Positions 10,496 through 23,400 of a DNA stretch of 64,000 nucleotides are shown here, piece by piece. Position 1 is the first letter of the stretch. Every line of letters begins with the position of its first letter. The notes beneath the pieces were generated by a model that made no database searches, was not told the DNA's origin, and saw nothing but the letters and a program-made list of their open reading frames with translations. This stretch comes from Cladobotryum mycophilum (lineage: Eukaryota > Ascomycota > Sordariomycetes > Hypocreales > Hypocreaceae): contig CM071590.1 of assembly GCA_036429605.1 (NCBI GenBank), forward strand, positions 806,001-870,000. The letters are read 5' to 3'. The position numbers and the translations under genes were made by a program.

Positions 10496-12250
10496 TCAGT
10501 GAATAGCCTCCTGAACCTTGGGGTATACTCTGACCATCTCGCTGTAAAGCTCTGGGTGGTCTCGCATCATCACTTGCGGATCCCATCCAGCAGCAACAAA
10601 GATGGCATCGATGCCACTTGACAGCGGCGTCGTAAAGATGTTGGCAATCTGGAAGCCAATGAGGAATGCGAAGGCCATAACAACAGGCGTATAACCTCCA
10701 CCGCGGTTGTAGACGGGATCAGTAAAGAGCAAGTACAAGTATGCCAACAGAGCACAAGCGTAGCCGATGAAGATAGCACCAAACGAGAGAACAGGTCCAA
10801 TGAGGCAGTCCTAGAAAATGTCAGCATCTAGCCATGGATGGCGAGAAGGGGGAAACTTACGTTGATCAGTGCATCAATTCCACGGTCCTTGATCATTCTC
10901 CAAGTGTCCTTGGCAGCCGCGATATACCCCTTGCCGTAGAGGGCAATGTGAGCAAACGCATATCTGTTGATAAACTCCACGGCCCATTCGATCAGACTAA
11001 GCAAGCAGCCCAAGACGCAAAAAATAGCGTATGCGATCCAGCCACCAGCCCCTCCCTCAGAGGCACCTTGTTGTCTTGCGATGGAACACACCTGCCTGAG
11101 GAACTGGATAATGGCAACCAAAAGACTTCCAAGGCTGATGGACCCGAAACTATAGGTGAGTGCTCGCTTAGCTGCACCACGGGTCGCACCCTTGGGGAGG
11201 TTGTGAGGAGAAAAGTACCAAGAACCGTAAACGCCGGCGATGATGGTGTGGATAGTGTTCTTCAACCACTCAGTGATCCAGTACATTGCAAATGTGACGA
11301 ATACTATGAGCCCAATGACTTTGCCTTGGCTGCATCCGCTGCCATTAGCACCGCATTTTGGATTATTCTGAGAAGGGGTATATGTGACGTAAATAGCGAC
11401 AAGAGTAACGGAAAACCACGCTGCAAGGGCGGTGCCGATCAAGCCTCCGATGAGGCTGACGAGGTAAACATGGCCGTGTTTCTTGCTAACATCGATGCTC
11501 GTCTTTAGCATTAGGGCTGAAAACGGAATCCTGGAAATCCACGTGTAGAAAGCGAAGCACATGAACAAGGCGAAGACGAGGAATACTATTCCTGCCGACC
11601 AGTATCGCTTGTAGAGATAGAAGATGGCAGTACCCAGAGCCCAGCACAGATTGAGAATACCCGTGACCCAAATGAACTGCTTCGGGAAGATGCGGGCCAT
11701 CCACACGTATAGGTAGGAGAAGACGAATGCGACGATGAGGCAGCATGCGAAAAGAACCATGGTGTTGCTGTTCAGCGAGAAGTTGTTACCATGGTCGATG
11801 CCGCTACCTGAAGTTCCTGTTACATAGCCGTGGACAGCGATACCAGAGACGACGACGTAGCCAGCAAAGACGATGAGGAACTGCAGCAATAGCCATTGTT
11901 AGAGAATGAAGTTGTATTAGGAACATTGCGCGACTATGGAAACCTACCAAGATGCCTGCCCACAGGTCATTGTATTTTGGTTTCTCGAGCTTGAATGCAT
12001 CGTCGTAAGAGTACTTTTCGTCATTGGCTTGTGGTGGATTGAAGCTATATGGTGGAGGGGGGCCATAGGCAGCATTGGGGTCTACAGGCTGGTTGTAGCC
12101 TCCATTGTGGCCGTTTTGATTATAGCCGCTATCGTTGTGGTATCCATTGCCATACGCAGGCTGCTGTTGACCACCATATTGCTGCTGACCGTTGTATTGC
12201 TGGGGCGGGCCCCGCTGGTCAGGGTTGAAGTAATTGTCCGCCTCACCCAT
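10496..12250 (-). CDS. PNS1: PNS1-like protein, choline transporter-like (CTL/SLC44) family
   Basis: Exons on the minus strand are 12250-11948, 11880-10861 and 10810-10496, all joined in phase 0 for 545 residues. The first 100 or so residues are rich in Gln, Gly, Asn, Pro and Tyr, typical of the cytosolic N-terminus of fungal Pns1, ending near KYNDLWAGIL where the first membrane span begins. About ten hydrophobic spans follow, with the CTL-family core around the SLGSLLVAIIQFLR and AYGKGYIAA-like regions. Vertebrate CTL proteins move choline; choline transport by yeast Pns1 is not established, so substrate is open. The introns are 67 and 50 nt. The 5' leader on this strand includes A/C-rich and CT-rich simple repeats (about 12370-12430). 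It lies tail-to-tail with the S58 peptidase. Confidence 0.88.
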
Positions 12251-15200
12251 GGCGCATCGAATCAGGGGTCGTTTGATGACGTCGCAGTTGGTTGGTTCAA
12301 TTGGCGATGACGATGCTAATGTTGGTGTATAGCGATGGAATTGTTTTGTATGAAGAACGAGGAAAAGAAATCAGAAACAAAACAAAACAAAACAAAAAAT
12401 GGTGGAGAGAGAGAGAGAGGGGAGGGGGATGGAGGGATGGCAGTGGAATCAGAAGCTGCATGAATGTCTTGGATGATTGAAATGAGCCCAGTCGCAAGCG
12501 CGTATGCTTCGTGCTTGCCAAGTTGCCAATTGCTTGGCTGCTGCAAACAGCTTCTCCAAAAGATACAAATGATACGGCCAGTAAAATGCATGAGGTCATG
12601 GCGCCAATCGCAGATCCAGATCTAGCTGCAGGTGGCGCCGCGTTTGGCTGCTGAGGCATGCGTTGTGTGGCTGTGCAATGCAGTGCCGCCCAAACGGCTT
12701 CTTATCACAACATACCCTAGAGCTTGGCGTGCTTCATATCTGACATGTGTACTGCCAAGCCGATATTTCACGTAATACCAACTGGCTAGGTTGGGGTAAT
12801 ATGGAGAACTCAATGTGGAACAAGTGGAAAATCCACCAGGGGATTGTCATCCTTGATTATCTGCTCGTCGTACTTCTTGAGACGAGTTGGTTAAATCTCA
12901 ATGGGTTCAGGGGTGTGCGTTGGGTTGGAAACCAAGAGTCTATGGATACAGCTTATGCCAAGTAAAGGTTGCCCGGATCTCTTCTCAGCTCTCCATTGTA
13001 CATGTTAGCTATTTATTTTATTAGGCGAATCTCCCCAGTCATTGTTAATTAAATACAACTATTTCAGCTTACACTGGAGCTCAGTGACTGCAACCCCTCA
13101 TAAAATTGTGAGAAATAGTGAGAAACAGCCAGCCTGCAACCTCTCGCCCTGAGCTGAAATATGTTGTAAGATGAACCAATAAAGTCTATTCTAGCTAGTA
13201 AGGAGAGAGAAACGGGCCAAATTTGTTCTTCAATTAGATATTTGAACACGATTATGAAACATTGGTAGTAGGTCAAATTTCGTCGATGTCAGGGGTGAGC
13301 CATCCTGCTCTCGAGGAAGCCTAGTGATGCCTCTACCAACCTCTGTCTGTAGTGTGTTTACAAACAATGTCGGAACACTGGCTTCTGCTGATGAGATCAT
13401 TGTTATCAAGCTGAGGGGTTCACCAATTCGAATCGGACCTGAGTATTGTTCTGGCCAATCTACTCATGACTTAAACACTTCCCGATTCGTGATATTTTCA
13501 TCAATCAACTTACGTATCTGTGATTGGCGTATTCATCGTCTAGAGAGAGAAATAAGAGCCATGCTATTATGGTATACATAAGATGGGATACTAACTGTGC
13601 TTGTTCCTAGCACGGATCTGAGTGCAGCGATGAGGGGCCGAGCAAGAGAGATTCTGTGAGGACATCGGTCTTCATAGACGATATTACTGATGGAGGTTTA
13701 GCAGTGTTTTGTAGGCCATGCGTTATTGTCCCTGAACTAGATGGTGAGCCATATCAACTCCTCCACCAGTTCCCGCGTATGTCGAAATGGCCATTCTGTC
13801 AGTGCCCATTGTAAGATCATTCTTCCTGACAGCGTCTCAGCCCTCCTTTTGCTCCAATGGAAGTTAGCCAGCCAGGAAGTAGATGATGCTGTAGCTCTGT
13901 ATGAATGATGTTATTACGAGTGATTCAACGTGACGGCGTATGGGTGTCAAGGACTGAGAAATGTTCGTTCGTGTCGATTCAAGTAATGTTTACGGCGGTA
14001 CAAATATTCGTAGGGTAATAGTACTATAGTTAGCGACATAACTCATCAATATGCCATTTCGAACAGATCTGTAGAAAGCCGATTGATCAGTAACCTGAAT
14101 TCGGAAGACGGTGAAGGGATATTTTTTAGCTCTTTGATTCAAGAGTGAGCGCTGGGAAAGCGATTGCTCGATTGCTCTTCAACATCGGATTGACAGGCGG
14201 GTACAGACAACGCAGCCCTTGGTCATCATGGTGGATTGCTAGTTCTACAGACGTTATGGCGTTGTTCTGCTGCGTCACGTCGCTTCTTGCCAATGCGACG
14301 AAATCAATAATGGTTGTATTTAATCAAGAGAAATAGTAACAAGATGGAGGGTTTGGGGTTTCTCATGAGTCATCTTGTGGGTGTTGGTAGGGAACCTGAT
14401 GTTGATTGTGTTTGGTATGCGACTCATGGAGGGGTATTGGTGGGGTCTTATGAAGCTGGTCCCAACCGTGTAGGGCTTCTTCCATCACAAGAGATGCGTC
14501 ACCCTATCAGGCTGATGGTCAACTCTTACTCTAAGGAGCCTACTATGCGACATGCCATTTTGTAAGAGTCAAAAGATGACAAGCCTGGTAGAGAATGAAC
14601 TATACGACTCAGAATGTACAAATATATTACCTTTGATCAGATAGGGCGCAGACTACCTAGTAACTTAGCGACCATGTAGCTCTACTTTGGTTGGTTATGC
14701 ACGGTTAATAAATCCTTATCTCTAAATCCATCCTCTCGAGACAGCCGATGACCCGAGATTCCACCAGTGATGTGAGCTAATTAGTCCCATGCTTAATCGG
14801 ATCGCAATATTATAGTCGTAGATGAATATCATCACCATGTAAATAATCGAGAATCTTATCTATGGATGCGTTTCATCTCAAACTCTAAAAATTCACGTCC
14901 GTTCCAGGGTATCTGTCTAGTGGTCGTATTTGACCAAGGTTTACAATGTCCTGGGTTGTGGAGATGTATGATATCCCCTATCTTCTATCTTGAAGAGTGG
15001 GAGAAAAAAGCAGTCGAATACTATGTGTTTAGTCGACAGTGAGTAATCGCGCCGCCAGATATGCAAGGAAGACTTTGCCAAGTATGCAGCTGCATTGTCA
15101 TGAGCATGTTGAAAATGTTTGAGGCTTGTTGAATCATAGCCAAACTAGGCAACTGAGAGAACTGACTCTTTGGACTCTCTGCAATACCTTGATTCATGCA

Positions 15201-16399
15201 TGAGCATTTTAAACGCACTGATGTGGATTGCGAGCTGAATAGTCAAGCTTCCCAGTCATCTCCACGCTTGGTCCAAGATTGGTGGCCATGGCTGACGAAC
15301 ACGTCAAGGATAATGATGCACTGCTGAAAACTTTCATGAAGCCTGCCAAGGGAACAAATAATAATAACCTTGGGCGGGCCCGCGAGGGTATTCAAGCATC
15401 AGCAGTTATTTTACCAACCTGGCGCGATGCACGCATCATGCATTTGGCCGAACGGAGAGTTTCATGGATCCAGATGCTTTGGGTTGCGGGGGAAATGGAG
15501 CCGTCATTAATTTCAGTTTGCCCTGCCCTGCTCAGCGCAGCCATTGGAAGCCCTTGCTCATTGTCACAGCTGCCAAGACGGGCGAATGAGGGAGAGCTGC
15601 TCGTTCTGGATGACCATGGTCATGTCTCTCAAATGCATCAATAGCAAGCGTAGGTGTTACGGAATGTTTGGATATTCCGCAATGCCTCGGTCACATCCAC
15701 ATCAGGGGATCATCCCGCCACGCCGCGCAGGGCGTCGTCTGCTACTGTACGTGCCGCCGGGTACTGCACCGCGAATGGATTGCTGCCTTTTTCTTCTTCT
15801 TTTTCGTCGCCGAGACTTGACTGGCTGCAGCTCTCTGTTTGGTTACGCCTATGTAGGTAGGTCGGTCTGGGATCAACGTCAGTGACAAGGCTACCGAGGC
15901 AAAAGCAACTTGAACTTTATGCTTATTCGCAAACGCTGTCATGTCAGACATGTATGGATGTAGTAGTAGAAACAAACTACAACCCTGCGGAAGAAAGAAC
16001 CTTGGAATCGGAGCATCTGTGGAGGTTCGCGCGCGGCTCGGATCCGACATGTATGCGATGCACATGCAATGGACGATGGACGTACGGCAGAACCTGGAAG
16101 GTAGACGATGGACGGCCAGGTTGCGGAAACTTTCCCAGATGAAAGAGCCCTGGGAGGGGGTTCATGTCTCAACACCTGAGGGGCCTATGATCACCATCAA
16201 CGGTCACAGAGTCCCATTACGGGAGTTGGATGGCGGACTGTCTCAGAGGGAAAAAGAGATAAGAAAAAGTAATCGATGGCCAAAGCCTGGGGAAACGTGG
16301 TCCACTGATGGGGAGCATCGTCCAGTGACTGACAGGGGAACGAAGCGACTTCCGCCACAGTCTGAGCGTCCACAGTAGGCATTGACTGGCCGTAGGGGT

Positions 16400-17401
16400 T
16401 GATAAGGTAGTATCCATTTGTTCGCCTATTGTAGTTTAATGTGGTGGTGTGTGTCTTGGCCTGTTGATCCCAGTCAGGCAGTCAGTCAAATCTCTGGCAA
16501 CTCGTATTCCGACGGCATTCTGTCCCCAAGACATTTTTTCAATTTTTTCCCTCACTCAGCTTTGCGCTGGCGATGGGGTCACGACTCGTTTGAGGTTGAA
16601 AAAACTTGACGATATGCGGGTTATTTGCCTCTTCTGAATGTGGGTGCACACCACCTTTTCAGCCTCGGGGAATAAACAGGAGGATGGAAAAAAATTTGAT
16701 GGCCCTAGAACAGGCACACATGAACGGCTGCAGCGGCAGATGAATGCGATAGTGCTGTAGGATGCCCCAAGACCGCCAAAAGGTCACGCCCCAAAGTCCC
16801 TAAAGAGGCCGGCGTGGCCGCGCTGGACCCCCTGCAACAGCAAAGCCTCAGCAGGCGAAACCCGCTAGAAAATGCAGCGAATATTCTTGGTTCGGGGCCC
16901 TTCCCGCATTCAGCAGTCAACAGCGCTACATGTCGCTATCGACCCAGGATAAGCCTGGTCCCGGCATGGACCCCCCAGTCGAAACAAATCATCCCGACAG
17001 GTCCTTCATCCACAATTCCAATCCACCACCTTGAAGGCCATCGGTTGGTCGGCCGCGCTGACGAATCGATTCTTTTTCCCGGTCAATTGTTCTGTTTTCC
17101 CTCGTTTTATTTCTCATTCATTTCTCGTTTGTCTGACGCATGCAGCCCCCAACCCGTCCATGGGGGGAGAGGAGGGGCGTGGGGAGCGGACCGACCGCAA
17201 AATTTTTGCATGGGCGTCTTGACACTCGATGGGGTCAATGGACCTGGATGGAGTCTTCCATGGGCTCAAGTTGGGGCAAAGATGGGGTCACGCTATGGAT
17301 CTTATGGTTACCACTACGGATGCTACTGATGCTACCGCTGCTGCTACTCTGCTACTAGGTAGCCAAGCAAGGACCCAAGGACCCAAGGCATGACTGATAA
17401 G
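16400..17401 (+). promoter_or_regulatory. GATA-type (TGATAAG) sites upstream of the amino-acid permease
   Basis: TGATAAG occurs at 16400-16406 and 17395-17401 on the plus strand, the second about 310 bases before the permease start. HGATAR is the core recognised by fungal nitrogen regulators of the AreA/NIT2 type, which control many permeases. The motif is short, so chance occurrence is possible; regulation is inferred. Confidence 0.3.
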
Positions 17402-17595
17402 CCCTCCCCCATGTTGCTCTTAGTCCCAAGTAACGTTAATGCCTTTGTTGGTTGCTGGTGCTGCTGCTGTTGACGCTTGCTTCAAACTTTATAAAGGTAT
17501 CCATGGTTCCTGTCGCGGGTCCAGGACTCGACCTTCTTCTCCTCGTGTCTATCTCGTGGTTAAGACGATCGATCTAAAGTGGAGCGGCCCCGGTT

Positions 17596-17614
17596 TCTCT
17601 CTCTCTCTCTCTCT
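17596..17614 (+). repeat. (TC)n tract in the permease leader
   Basis: A 19-base run of alternating T and C lies about 100 bases before the permease ATG, in a pyrimidine-rich leader. CT-rich tracts near transcription starts are common in filamentous fungi. Confidence 0.6.
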
Positions 17615-17710
17615 ACTCCTCCCCCTCCGCATCTCCCTCAGGTTGACGTGGTCCCTGAATAATTATCTCCTCCTCTCCTCGGTTCTCTCGCCTTATTATT
17701 TTGGATAGTC

Positions 17711-19303
17711 ATGGCGTCCGAACCAACGTATCGGGGTCCACTGACCATAACCAACGAAAAATACCCTCGAACTAGCAACGACAAGTCATCCGGTAGCGAT
17801 GGCCCCAGAACAGATGTCGAGACGGGCGAGAACCAAGGCTTGAACCGAGAACTACACTCTCGTCACCTTCAATTCATTGCCATCGGCGCTGCCCTCGGCA
17901 CGGGCATCTTCCTCGGTATCGGTAGCGCCCTCTCCAAGGCTGGTCCCGCCTCGCTGCTTATTGCTTTCGTCTTTATTGGAAGCGTGCTCTACAGTGTCGT
18001 CACAGCCCTTGGAGAAATGGCTGCCTACATGCCCGTTACAGGTGCCTTCACCGTCTACGCTACTCGATTTGTCGACCCCACGCTCGGCTTCTCCATGGGT
18101 TGGATCTATTGGTTTAGTTGGGTCATTACTGTTGGTCTCGAGTTGACAGCTGGTGGCCTCATTATCGAATACTGGAATGATAAGATTAGCATAGGCGTCT
18201 GGATCTCTATCTTCTGGGTCATCTTCACAGCCGCAAACTATATGCCGGTTCGCTGGTTTGGAGAGATGGAAATGTGGTTCTCAAGCATCAAGGTTGTCAC
18301 CATTGCTGGATTTATCATCTTCGGAATTTGCGTCAACGCTGGTGTCGGCGATCAGGGATACATTGGCTTTAAGTACTGGCGTGATCCAGGTGCCTTTGCC
18401 AACTTCAACGATGGCGACACATGGGTGATTCCCGGCGCCGTTGGCAAATTTGTAGGATTTTGGGCCGTGCTCATCACCGCTGGCTTCAGTTACCAGGGTA
18501 CCGAGCTGGTCGCCATTGCAGCTGGTGAGACGGCAAACCCTCGCAAGGCGATTCCTTCAGCTATCAAGTCGACCTTTTGGGGCATTTTCGGCCTATTTCT
18601 TGCCACCATATTCTTTGTCGGCATCAATATCCCGCACGATAACCCGGGCTTGACTAACGCGTCAACTAACGCTTCGGCGTCGCCTCTCGTTATCGTTGCA
18701 CAACTTGCCGGAGTTCGAGTGCTGCCGTCCATCATCAACGCTGTTTTACTAACGGCTGTTTTGTCGGCGGCCAACTCGGATATCTACTCCAGCAGCCGTA
18801 TCTTGGTGTCCATGGCCGAGGTTGGCCACGCACCCTCTTTTATTGCCCGTACCAACAAGCTGGGCACCCCCATCTATGCCGTTGGCATTTGCGCAGCTTT
18901 CGGACTCCTCGCATTCCTCAACCTGTCTGCTAATGGTACGGTCGTCTTCAACTGGCTGCTCAATATCACTAGTGTTGCTGGATTCATTACTTGGTCGTTG
19001 ATCAATGTCTGCCACCTTCGGTTCATGAAGGTTCTCAAGGTGCAGGGCATCTCACGTGACAGCCTACCTTATAAAGCTCCCTTCCAGCCATACCTATCTT
19101 GGTTCGGCGTCTTCTTCAACGTGCTGATTTTGTTGACCAACGGCTTCACGGTGTTCATTCGATGGAATACTAGCAGCTTTTTCGCATCATACGTCAGCGT
19201 GATCCTTTTCATTGTTTTATACGTTGGACACAAGATAGTGTACCGAACCAAGTTGGTGCCTCTCGCGGAGGTGGACCTGGTGACTGGTCGCTCGGAGGAA
19301 TGA
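17711..19303 (+). CDS. Amino-acid permease, YAT family of the APC superfamily
   Basis: An uninterrupted reading frame encodes 530 residues. The N-terminal 45 or so are hydrophilic, then LNRELHSRHLQFIAIGAALGTGIFLGIG matches the first span of fungal amino-acid permeases. Other family blocks are ALGEMAAYMPVTGAFTVYATRFVDP, SWVITVGLELTAGG, FSYQGTELVAIAAGE and the ANSDIYSSSRIL region. Twelve spans fit the length. By resemblance it falls among Dip5-, Gap1- and proline-permease-like transporters. Which amino acid it carries cannot be read from sequence. The start is set by the single good ATG before the conserved region. It sits upstream of the NRPS-like gene on the same strand, separated by 1.2 kb. 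Likely plasma-membrane, possibly nitrogen-regulated through upstream GATA sites. Confidence 0.93.
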   Translation: MASEPTYRGPLTITNEKYPRTSNDKSSGSDGPRTDVETGENQGLNRELHSRHLQFIAIGAALGTGIFLGIGSALSKAGPASLLIAFVFIGSVLYSVVTALGEMAAYMPVTGAFTVYATRFVDPTLGFSMGWIYWFSWVITVGLELTAGGLIIEYWNDKISIGVWISIFWVIFTAANYMPVRWFGEMEMWFSSIKVVTIAGFIIFGICVNAGVGDQGYIGFKYWRDPGAFANFNDGDTWVIPGAVGKFVGFWAVLITAGFSYQGTELVAIAAGETANPRKAIPSAIKSTFWGIFGLFLATIFFVGINIPHDNPGLTNASTNASASPLVIVAQLAGVRVLPSIINAVLLTAVLSAANSDIYSSSRILVSMAEVGHAPSFIARTNKLGTPIYAVGICAAFGLLAFLNLSANGTVVFNWLLNITSVAGFITWSLINVCHLRFMKVLKVQGISRDSLPYKAPFQPYLSWFGVFFNVLILLTNGFTVFIRWNTSSFFASYVSVILFIVLYVGHKIVYRTKLVPLAEVDLVTGRSEE

Positions 19304-20467
19304 GAATGAGTGTAATGATTTCTTTGTGGGCAAAAAGTTGATTACTGTCTGTTTATACTGTATGAGTGTTATGCTTCATTCATAGTAATGATACCCCCAT
19401 ATTTTAGATGAAGACTTTTATTTCACATGTGATGGTTATTGGCCTTGAACCGCGATAGATGTTGTCTCATCCGTGAGCCTCATTGACGGTGGACGATTGA
19501 AACGATGTCACTGCAAAATCACATGCAGGAGAATGTTGACTCAAATCATATCCCGGCCCGATCTCGGATTCCTGCCAGCCATTTGTTTATTTTGTTGGGT
19601 TTCTCATTTTTGATAGCCTGGCATCCGAGAACGGGTCTAGACTTGATATGGCAAAGTGGCGAAAACAGGCAAAGGTTCCCCCCTTGACTATTTGCCGATG
19701 CATAGATTTCCAAGACATGGGTTTTGGAACGTGGGCATTGGCCGTCACCTGTGAGATTTTAAATGTGAAATCTTGGGTGATGGGTTTGTGTCGTCTTATC
19801 AAGATCCACTGAGAGAGAAAACTGTTTGATAAACGAAAAGTAGAATCTCATTGTGCGGATTATCATGACTCGTATGGCATGTGGCTTCCAAGGGCAATCA
19901 AGGAGGCACGCGACACAAAAAGATATTCGTTCAACGCTAAACTGGAAGTGGAATCAAGATTGAAGACCGCGCATATTCTTAGCCCAACTGTTTAATTCGG
20001 GTCCGAGAATATTGGATCCAGGAGGTTTTGCGTTGCACATGTCATGTTTGGATGGCGGTTGGGCATTGTTCTCTTTCAACGGCTGGTGGTTCTAGTTTTT
20101 TCTTTCTTTTTTTCCTATTCACGAATTCACTAGATTCGGCTGCTGCATGTTCACTCGTGCCTAAACCACCAAAATATTGCCATCTTGGGCATGATAAAGG
20201 CGTGAGGGACAAAGATAAGTGGTCGAGACCAGACTCGCCAGACTCGATAATTAGTGGGCCAAAAACGTCTTGCCTCACCGACACCCTTGTTCCTCGACGC
20301 CCAAACGTTCCTTCTGTTGCATCTCTCCACCCTACCCGTTGCGCGGGGAAGTTGGCCTTGTCTCATTTTATTATTATAGACCTTGATTCCTTGAAGGAAA
20401 CAGACACAGTGAGTGTGTCTTTTGGGCTGAACAAAAAAAGAAAGAAAAAAAGACTTGCTGGGTAAAG
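19304..20467. other. Intergenic region between permease and NRPS-like reductase
   Basis: No gene is supported. The last part before 20468 is A/G-rich (AAAGAAAG-type) leader sequence. Confidence 0.4.
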
Positions 20468-23400
20468 ATGTCCATCTTAGATACGACAAAGGATCTGGCT
20501 GCTCTGTTCCAGCAGCAGGCACAGGAGACTCCAGATGCCGTGGCCTTGGAGGATGAAAATCGGACTCTCACCTATGCCGAGTTGGACAACATTACCTTTT
20601 CGTTAGCTGATCGCCTTCGTCAATATGGAGTTGGGCGCGATAACCTGGTTGGCATTCTTATAGGACGGAGTGCCGATAATGTCATCGCATCGCTGGCTGC
20701 GCTGCGAGCGGGTGGTGCCTTTCTTGTTCTCGAGCTGGCGTATCCGCCTAGTTTGCTGAGAGATGTTATTGAGGATGCGACGCCGACTGTGATTATTACA
20801 CAAAAGGCGCACGCAAAGAACCTCAAGACCAGCATCCCCATCATTGTCATTGACCAGCCCGAGGATACTGTCGTCGATGGGAACCCAGCCCCCGCTGTTC
20901 TCGATACCGAGACACGGCCTCCTCTACCAGCAGATGATGATCTGGACAGACTCGCTTTCGTCTCGTATTCTTCCGGTACCACTGGAAAACCCAAGGGAAT
21001 AGCGAATCCACACCGAGCCCCTGTTTTGTCGTATGACTTGAGGTTCAAGTTGAACGACCTTCAGCCGGGGGATCGTGTGGCATGCAATGTCTTTTTCGTT
21101 TGGGAGATGATACGACCGCTCTTGCGTGGTGCTACTACTGTGGCTGTTCCTGACAGCGCAAGCTACGATCCCATTGCGCTGGTGGACTTTCTCTCTGCGC
21201 GACGCATCACTGATACGCTCATGACGCCTACTCTACTAGCTACTGTTCTGTCAAGGCATCCAGATCTCGGGAAGAAACTCCCTGAGTTACGGTCGCTTTG
21301 GTTGAATGGCGAAGTTGTAACGACAGACCTCGTTCGCCGGGCTTTCAATGCTCTCCCCAATGCACGTCTTCTCAACGTGTATAGCGCCAGCGAAACGCAT
21401 GAGATTGCAGCGGGAGATATCAAGACATTTGTCGATTACGAATCCCGAGTTTGCCCAGTTGGACCTCCCGTAGACTCTGAGCATATTTATATTCTCGACG
21501 AAGCCGGAAATAGGCTGGATGCTGGTGTAAGTGGTGAGCTCTACGTTGGTGGTGATCTGTTGGCGAGGGAATACCTCAATCTGCCTGAGACAACAGCAAC
21601 TGCCTTTCAAATCGATCCCTTTGAGACGAAGCCTGGGGCACGCATGTACAAAACTGGGGACATGGCACGCTTATTGCCATCTGGTCTTCTTGAAATCACG
21701 GGCAGAGTTGGTGGTATGATCAAGACAAGAGGCTATACGGTTCAGCCAGGGGCTGTGGAAACTACAATTACCAAGCATTTGGCCGTACGTGATTGTGCGG
21801 TCGTGGCGCACGGAGAGGGCTTGCAGAAGCAGCTGGTGGCCTACATCGTGCCCGACAACGAGAACATTAGAAACCGCACGATTGTGGTGATTGATGATTC
21901 CGGTCACAGCCCGGTGGCTCGACGGGCGCTCTCTGCTCACTTGGCACATTATATGATTCCGCCGTTGTGGGTTGAACTTGAAGAGCTACCTACACATAGC
22001 GTCTCTGGCAAGGTCAATCTGAAAGGATTACCTCCACCACCTAACCCTGAAACACCTGCACCTGCACCAGCTCGGGAGCGAAATGTTGCCGTTGAGATGG
22101 ATACTATTATCAGGATCTGGTCGGCAGCTCTCAACGTCCCAACGAGCGCAATTACACCCAACCATGACTTTTTCGACTTGGGCGGACATTCGCTCTCCTT
22201 GGCTGAACTGGCTAGCCGGCTATCAAAGGCCTTTGGCTTCCCTGTACCTCTGGCTCCCCTTGCTGGAACACCAACTTTGGAGGGACATTTGGAAGCAGTT
22301 CGTGCTGCAAGAGATGGACATACCGAAGCTGTGCAAGCCGATCTGCCTGCCGTGTTAACAGCAGACTCTATGCTTCCCGATGATATTCACACAAGCGACC
22401 ACAAAGAAGTGCCCTTGAGACGACTCAGTGATGCTGAGACTGTTTTCCTAACTGGCTCAACGGGCTATCTGGGTGCCTTCCTTTTGAAAGCCATCCTGGA
22501 AAAGACTGATGCGCAAGTGCTTTGCCTTGTACGCTTTACAGAGCCTTCGGATGAACACAAGCCAGCGGGTATGGCCAGAATAAGGAATAACCTTGTTGAT
22601 CTCGGGCTCTGGGATGACGCCATGGTGGACCGCATCGAGGTTGTTCCCGGAAACCTGGCCAGGAACCGTCTAGGTCTCTCGCCGTATGTGTTTGAAGATC
22701 TTGCGTTCAGGGTTCAGGTCGTCATTCACGCTGCTGCTACGGTGAACCTTGTTTACCCCTATGCGGCACTCAGGAACGCCAATGTTGGTGGTGCGAGGGA
22801 GATTATTCGACTGGCTGCTCGTGGCGGAGCGACTCTTCATCACGTTTCTACAAACGGAGTGTTGCCGCCCTCTGCGGAGGGGTGGTCTGAAGATTGCACC
22901 ATTGAGTTGGATGATGTGCCGGAGAAGTTGCTCGATGGCTATGGTCAAACCAAATGGGTAGCGGAGAAACTCGTTTGCGAGGCTCACAAGCGTGGAATAC
23001 CGGTCAAGATTCATCGTCCCGGCACGATTAGCGGGCACAGCGTTACGGGTGCCACAAACACGTATGATTTGCTCAATGCTCTGGTTGTCGAGTCGCTCAA
23101 TTTAGGGTATGCCCCTGATGTGGAGGGGTGGGCCATGGAAATGACGCCCGTTGACTTTGTCGCCAATGCGATTGTCGCCCTGGCCAACGACATTGACAGC
23201 AAGCAGCTCGTCTACCATCTCGGTGACCCCAGCCCAGCTCCCTCCACAGCCGTTTTCAACGCCCTCAGCGACCTCGGCTACAAAACGGAGAAGCTATCAT
23301 GGGACGACTGGGTAGACACGTGGAAGGAGAAGCGAGGATCTCGAGGCGGCGATGAGCCCTTTACCGTCGACATTCTCCGCGGCGGTATGCCCACCGTCGA

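Larger units (their letters stand above)
12251..17710. other. 5.4 kb stretch without a recognisable gene
   Basis: Both strands hold only short open stretches without family motifs, splice structure or biased composition. The right part (about 16.2-17.7 kb) is likely the long promoter and leader of the permease, with GATA-type sites and a (TC)n tract. Short unannotated genes, non-coding RNA or decayed elements cannot be excluded by eye. Confidence 0.4.

Noticed and set aside
13410..13445. A tRNA T-loop-like GGTTCACCAATTCGAATCGG
   Set aside because: No matching acceptor stem, D-loop or anticodon arm could be folded around it. No tRNA gene was found in the window.
13324..14565. Short open frames in the 12.3-17.7 kb gap as genes
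   Set aside because: None shows family motifs, codon bias like neighbouring genes or consistent splice signals; random open frames of this size are expected.
16217..16417. Genes on the minus strand upstream of the permease
   Set aside because: Short frames with Ser/Leu-rich random composition and no conserved segment.
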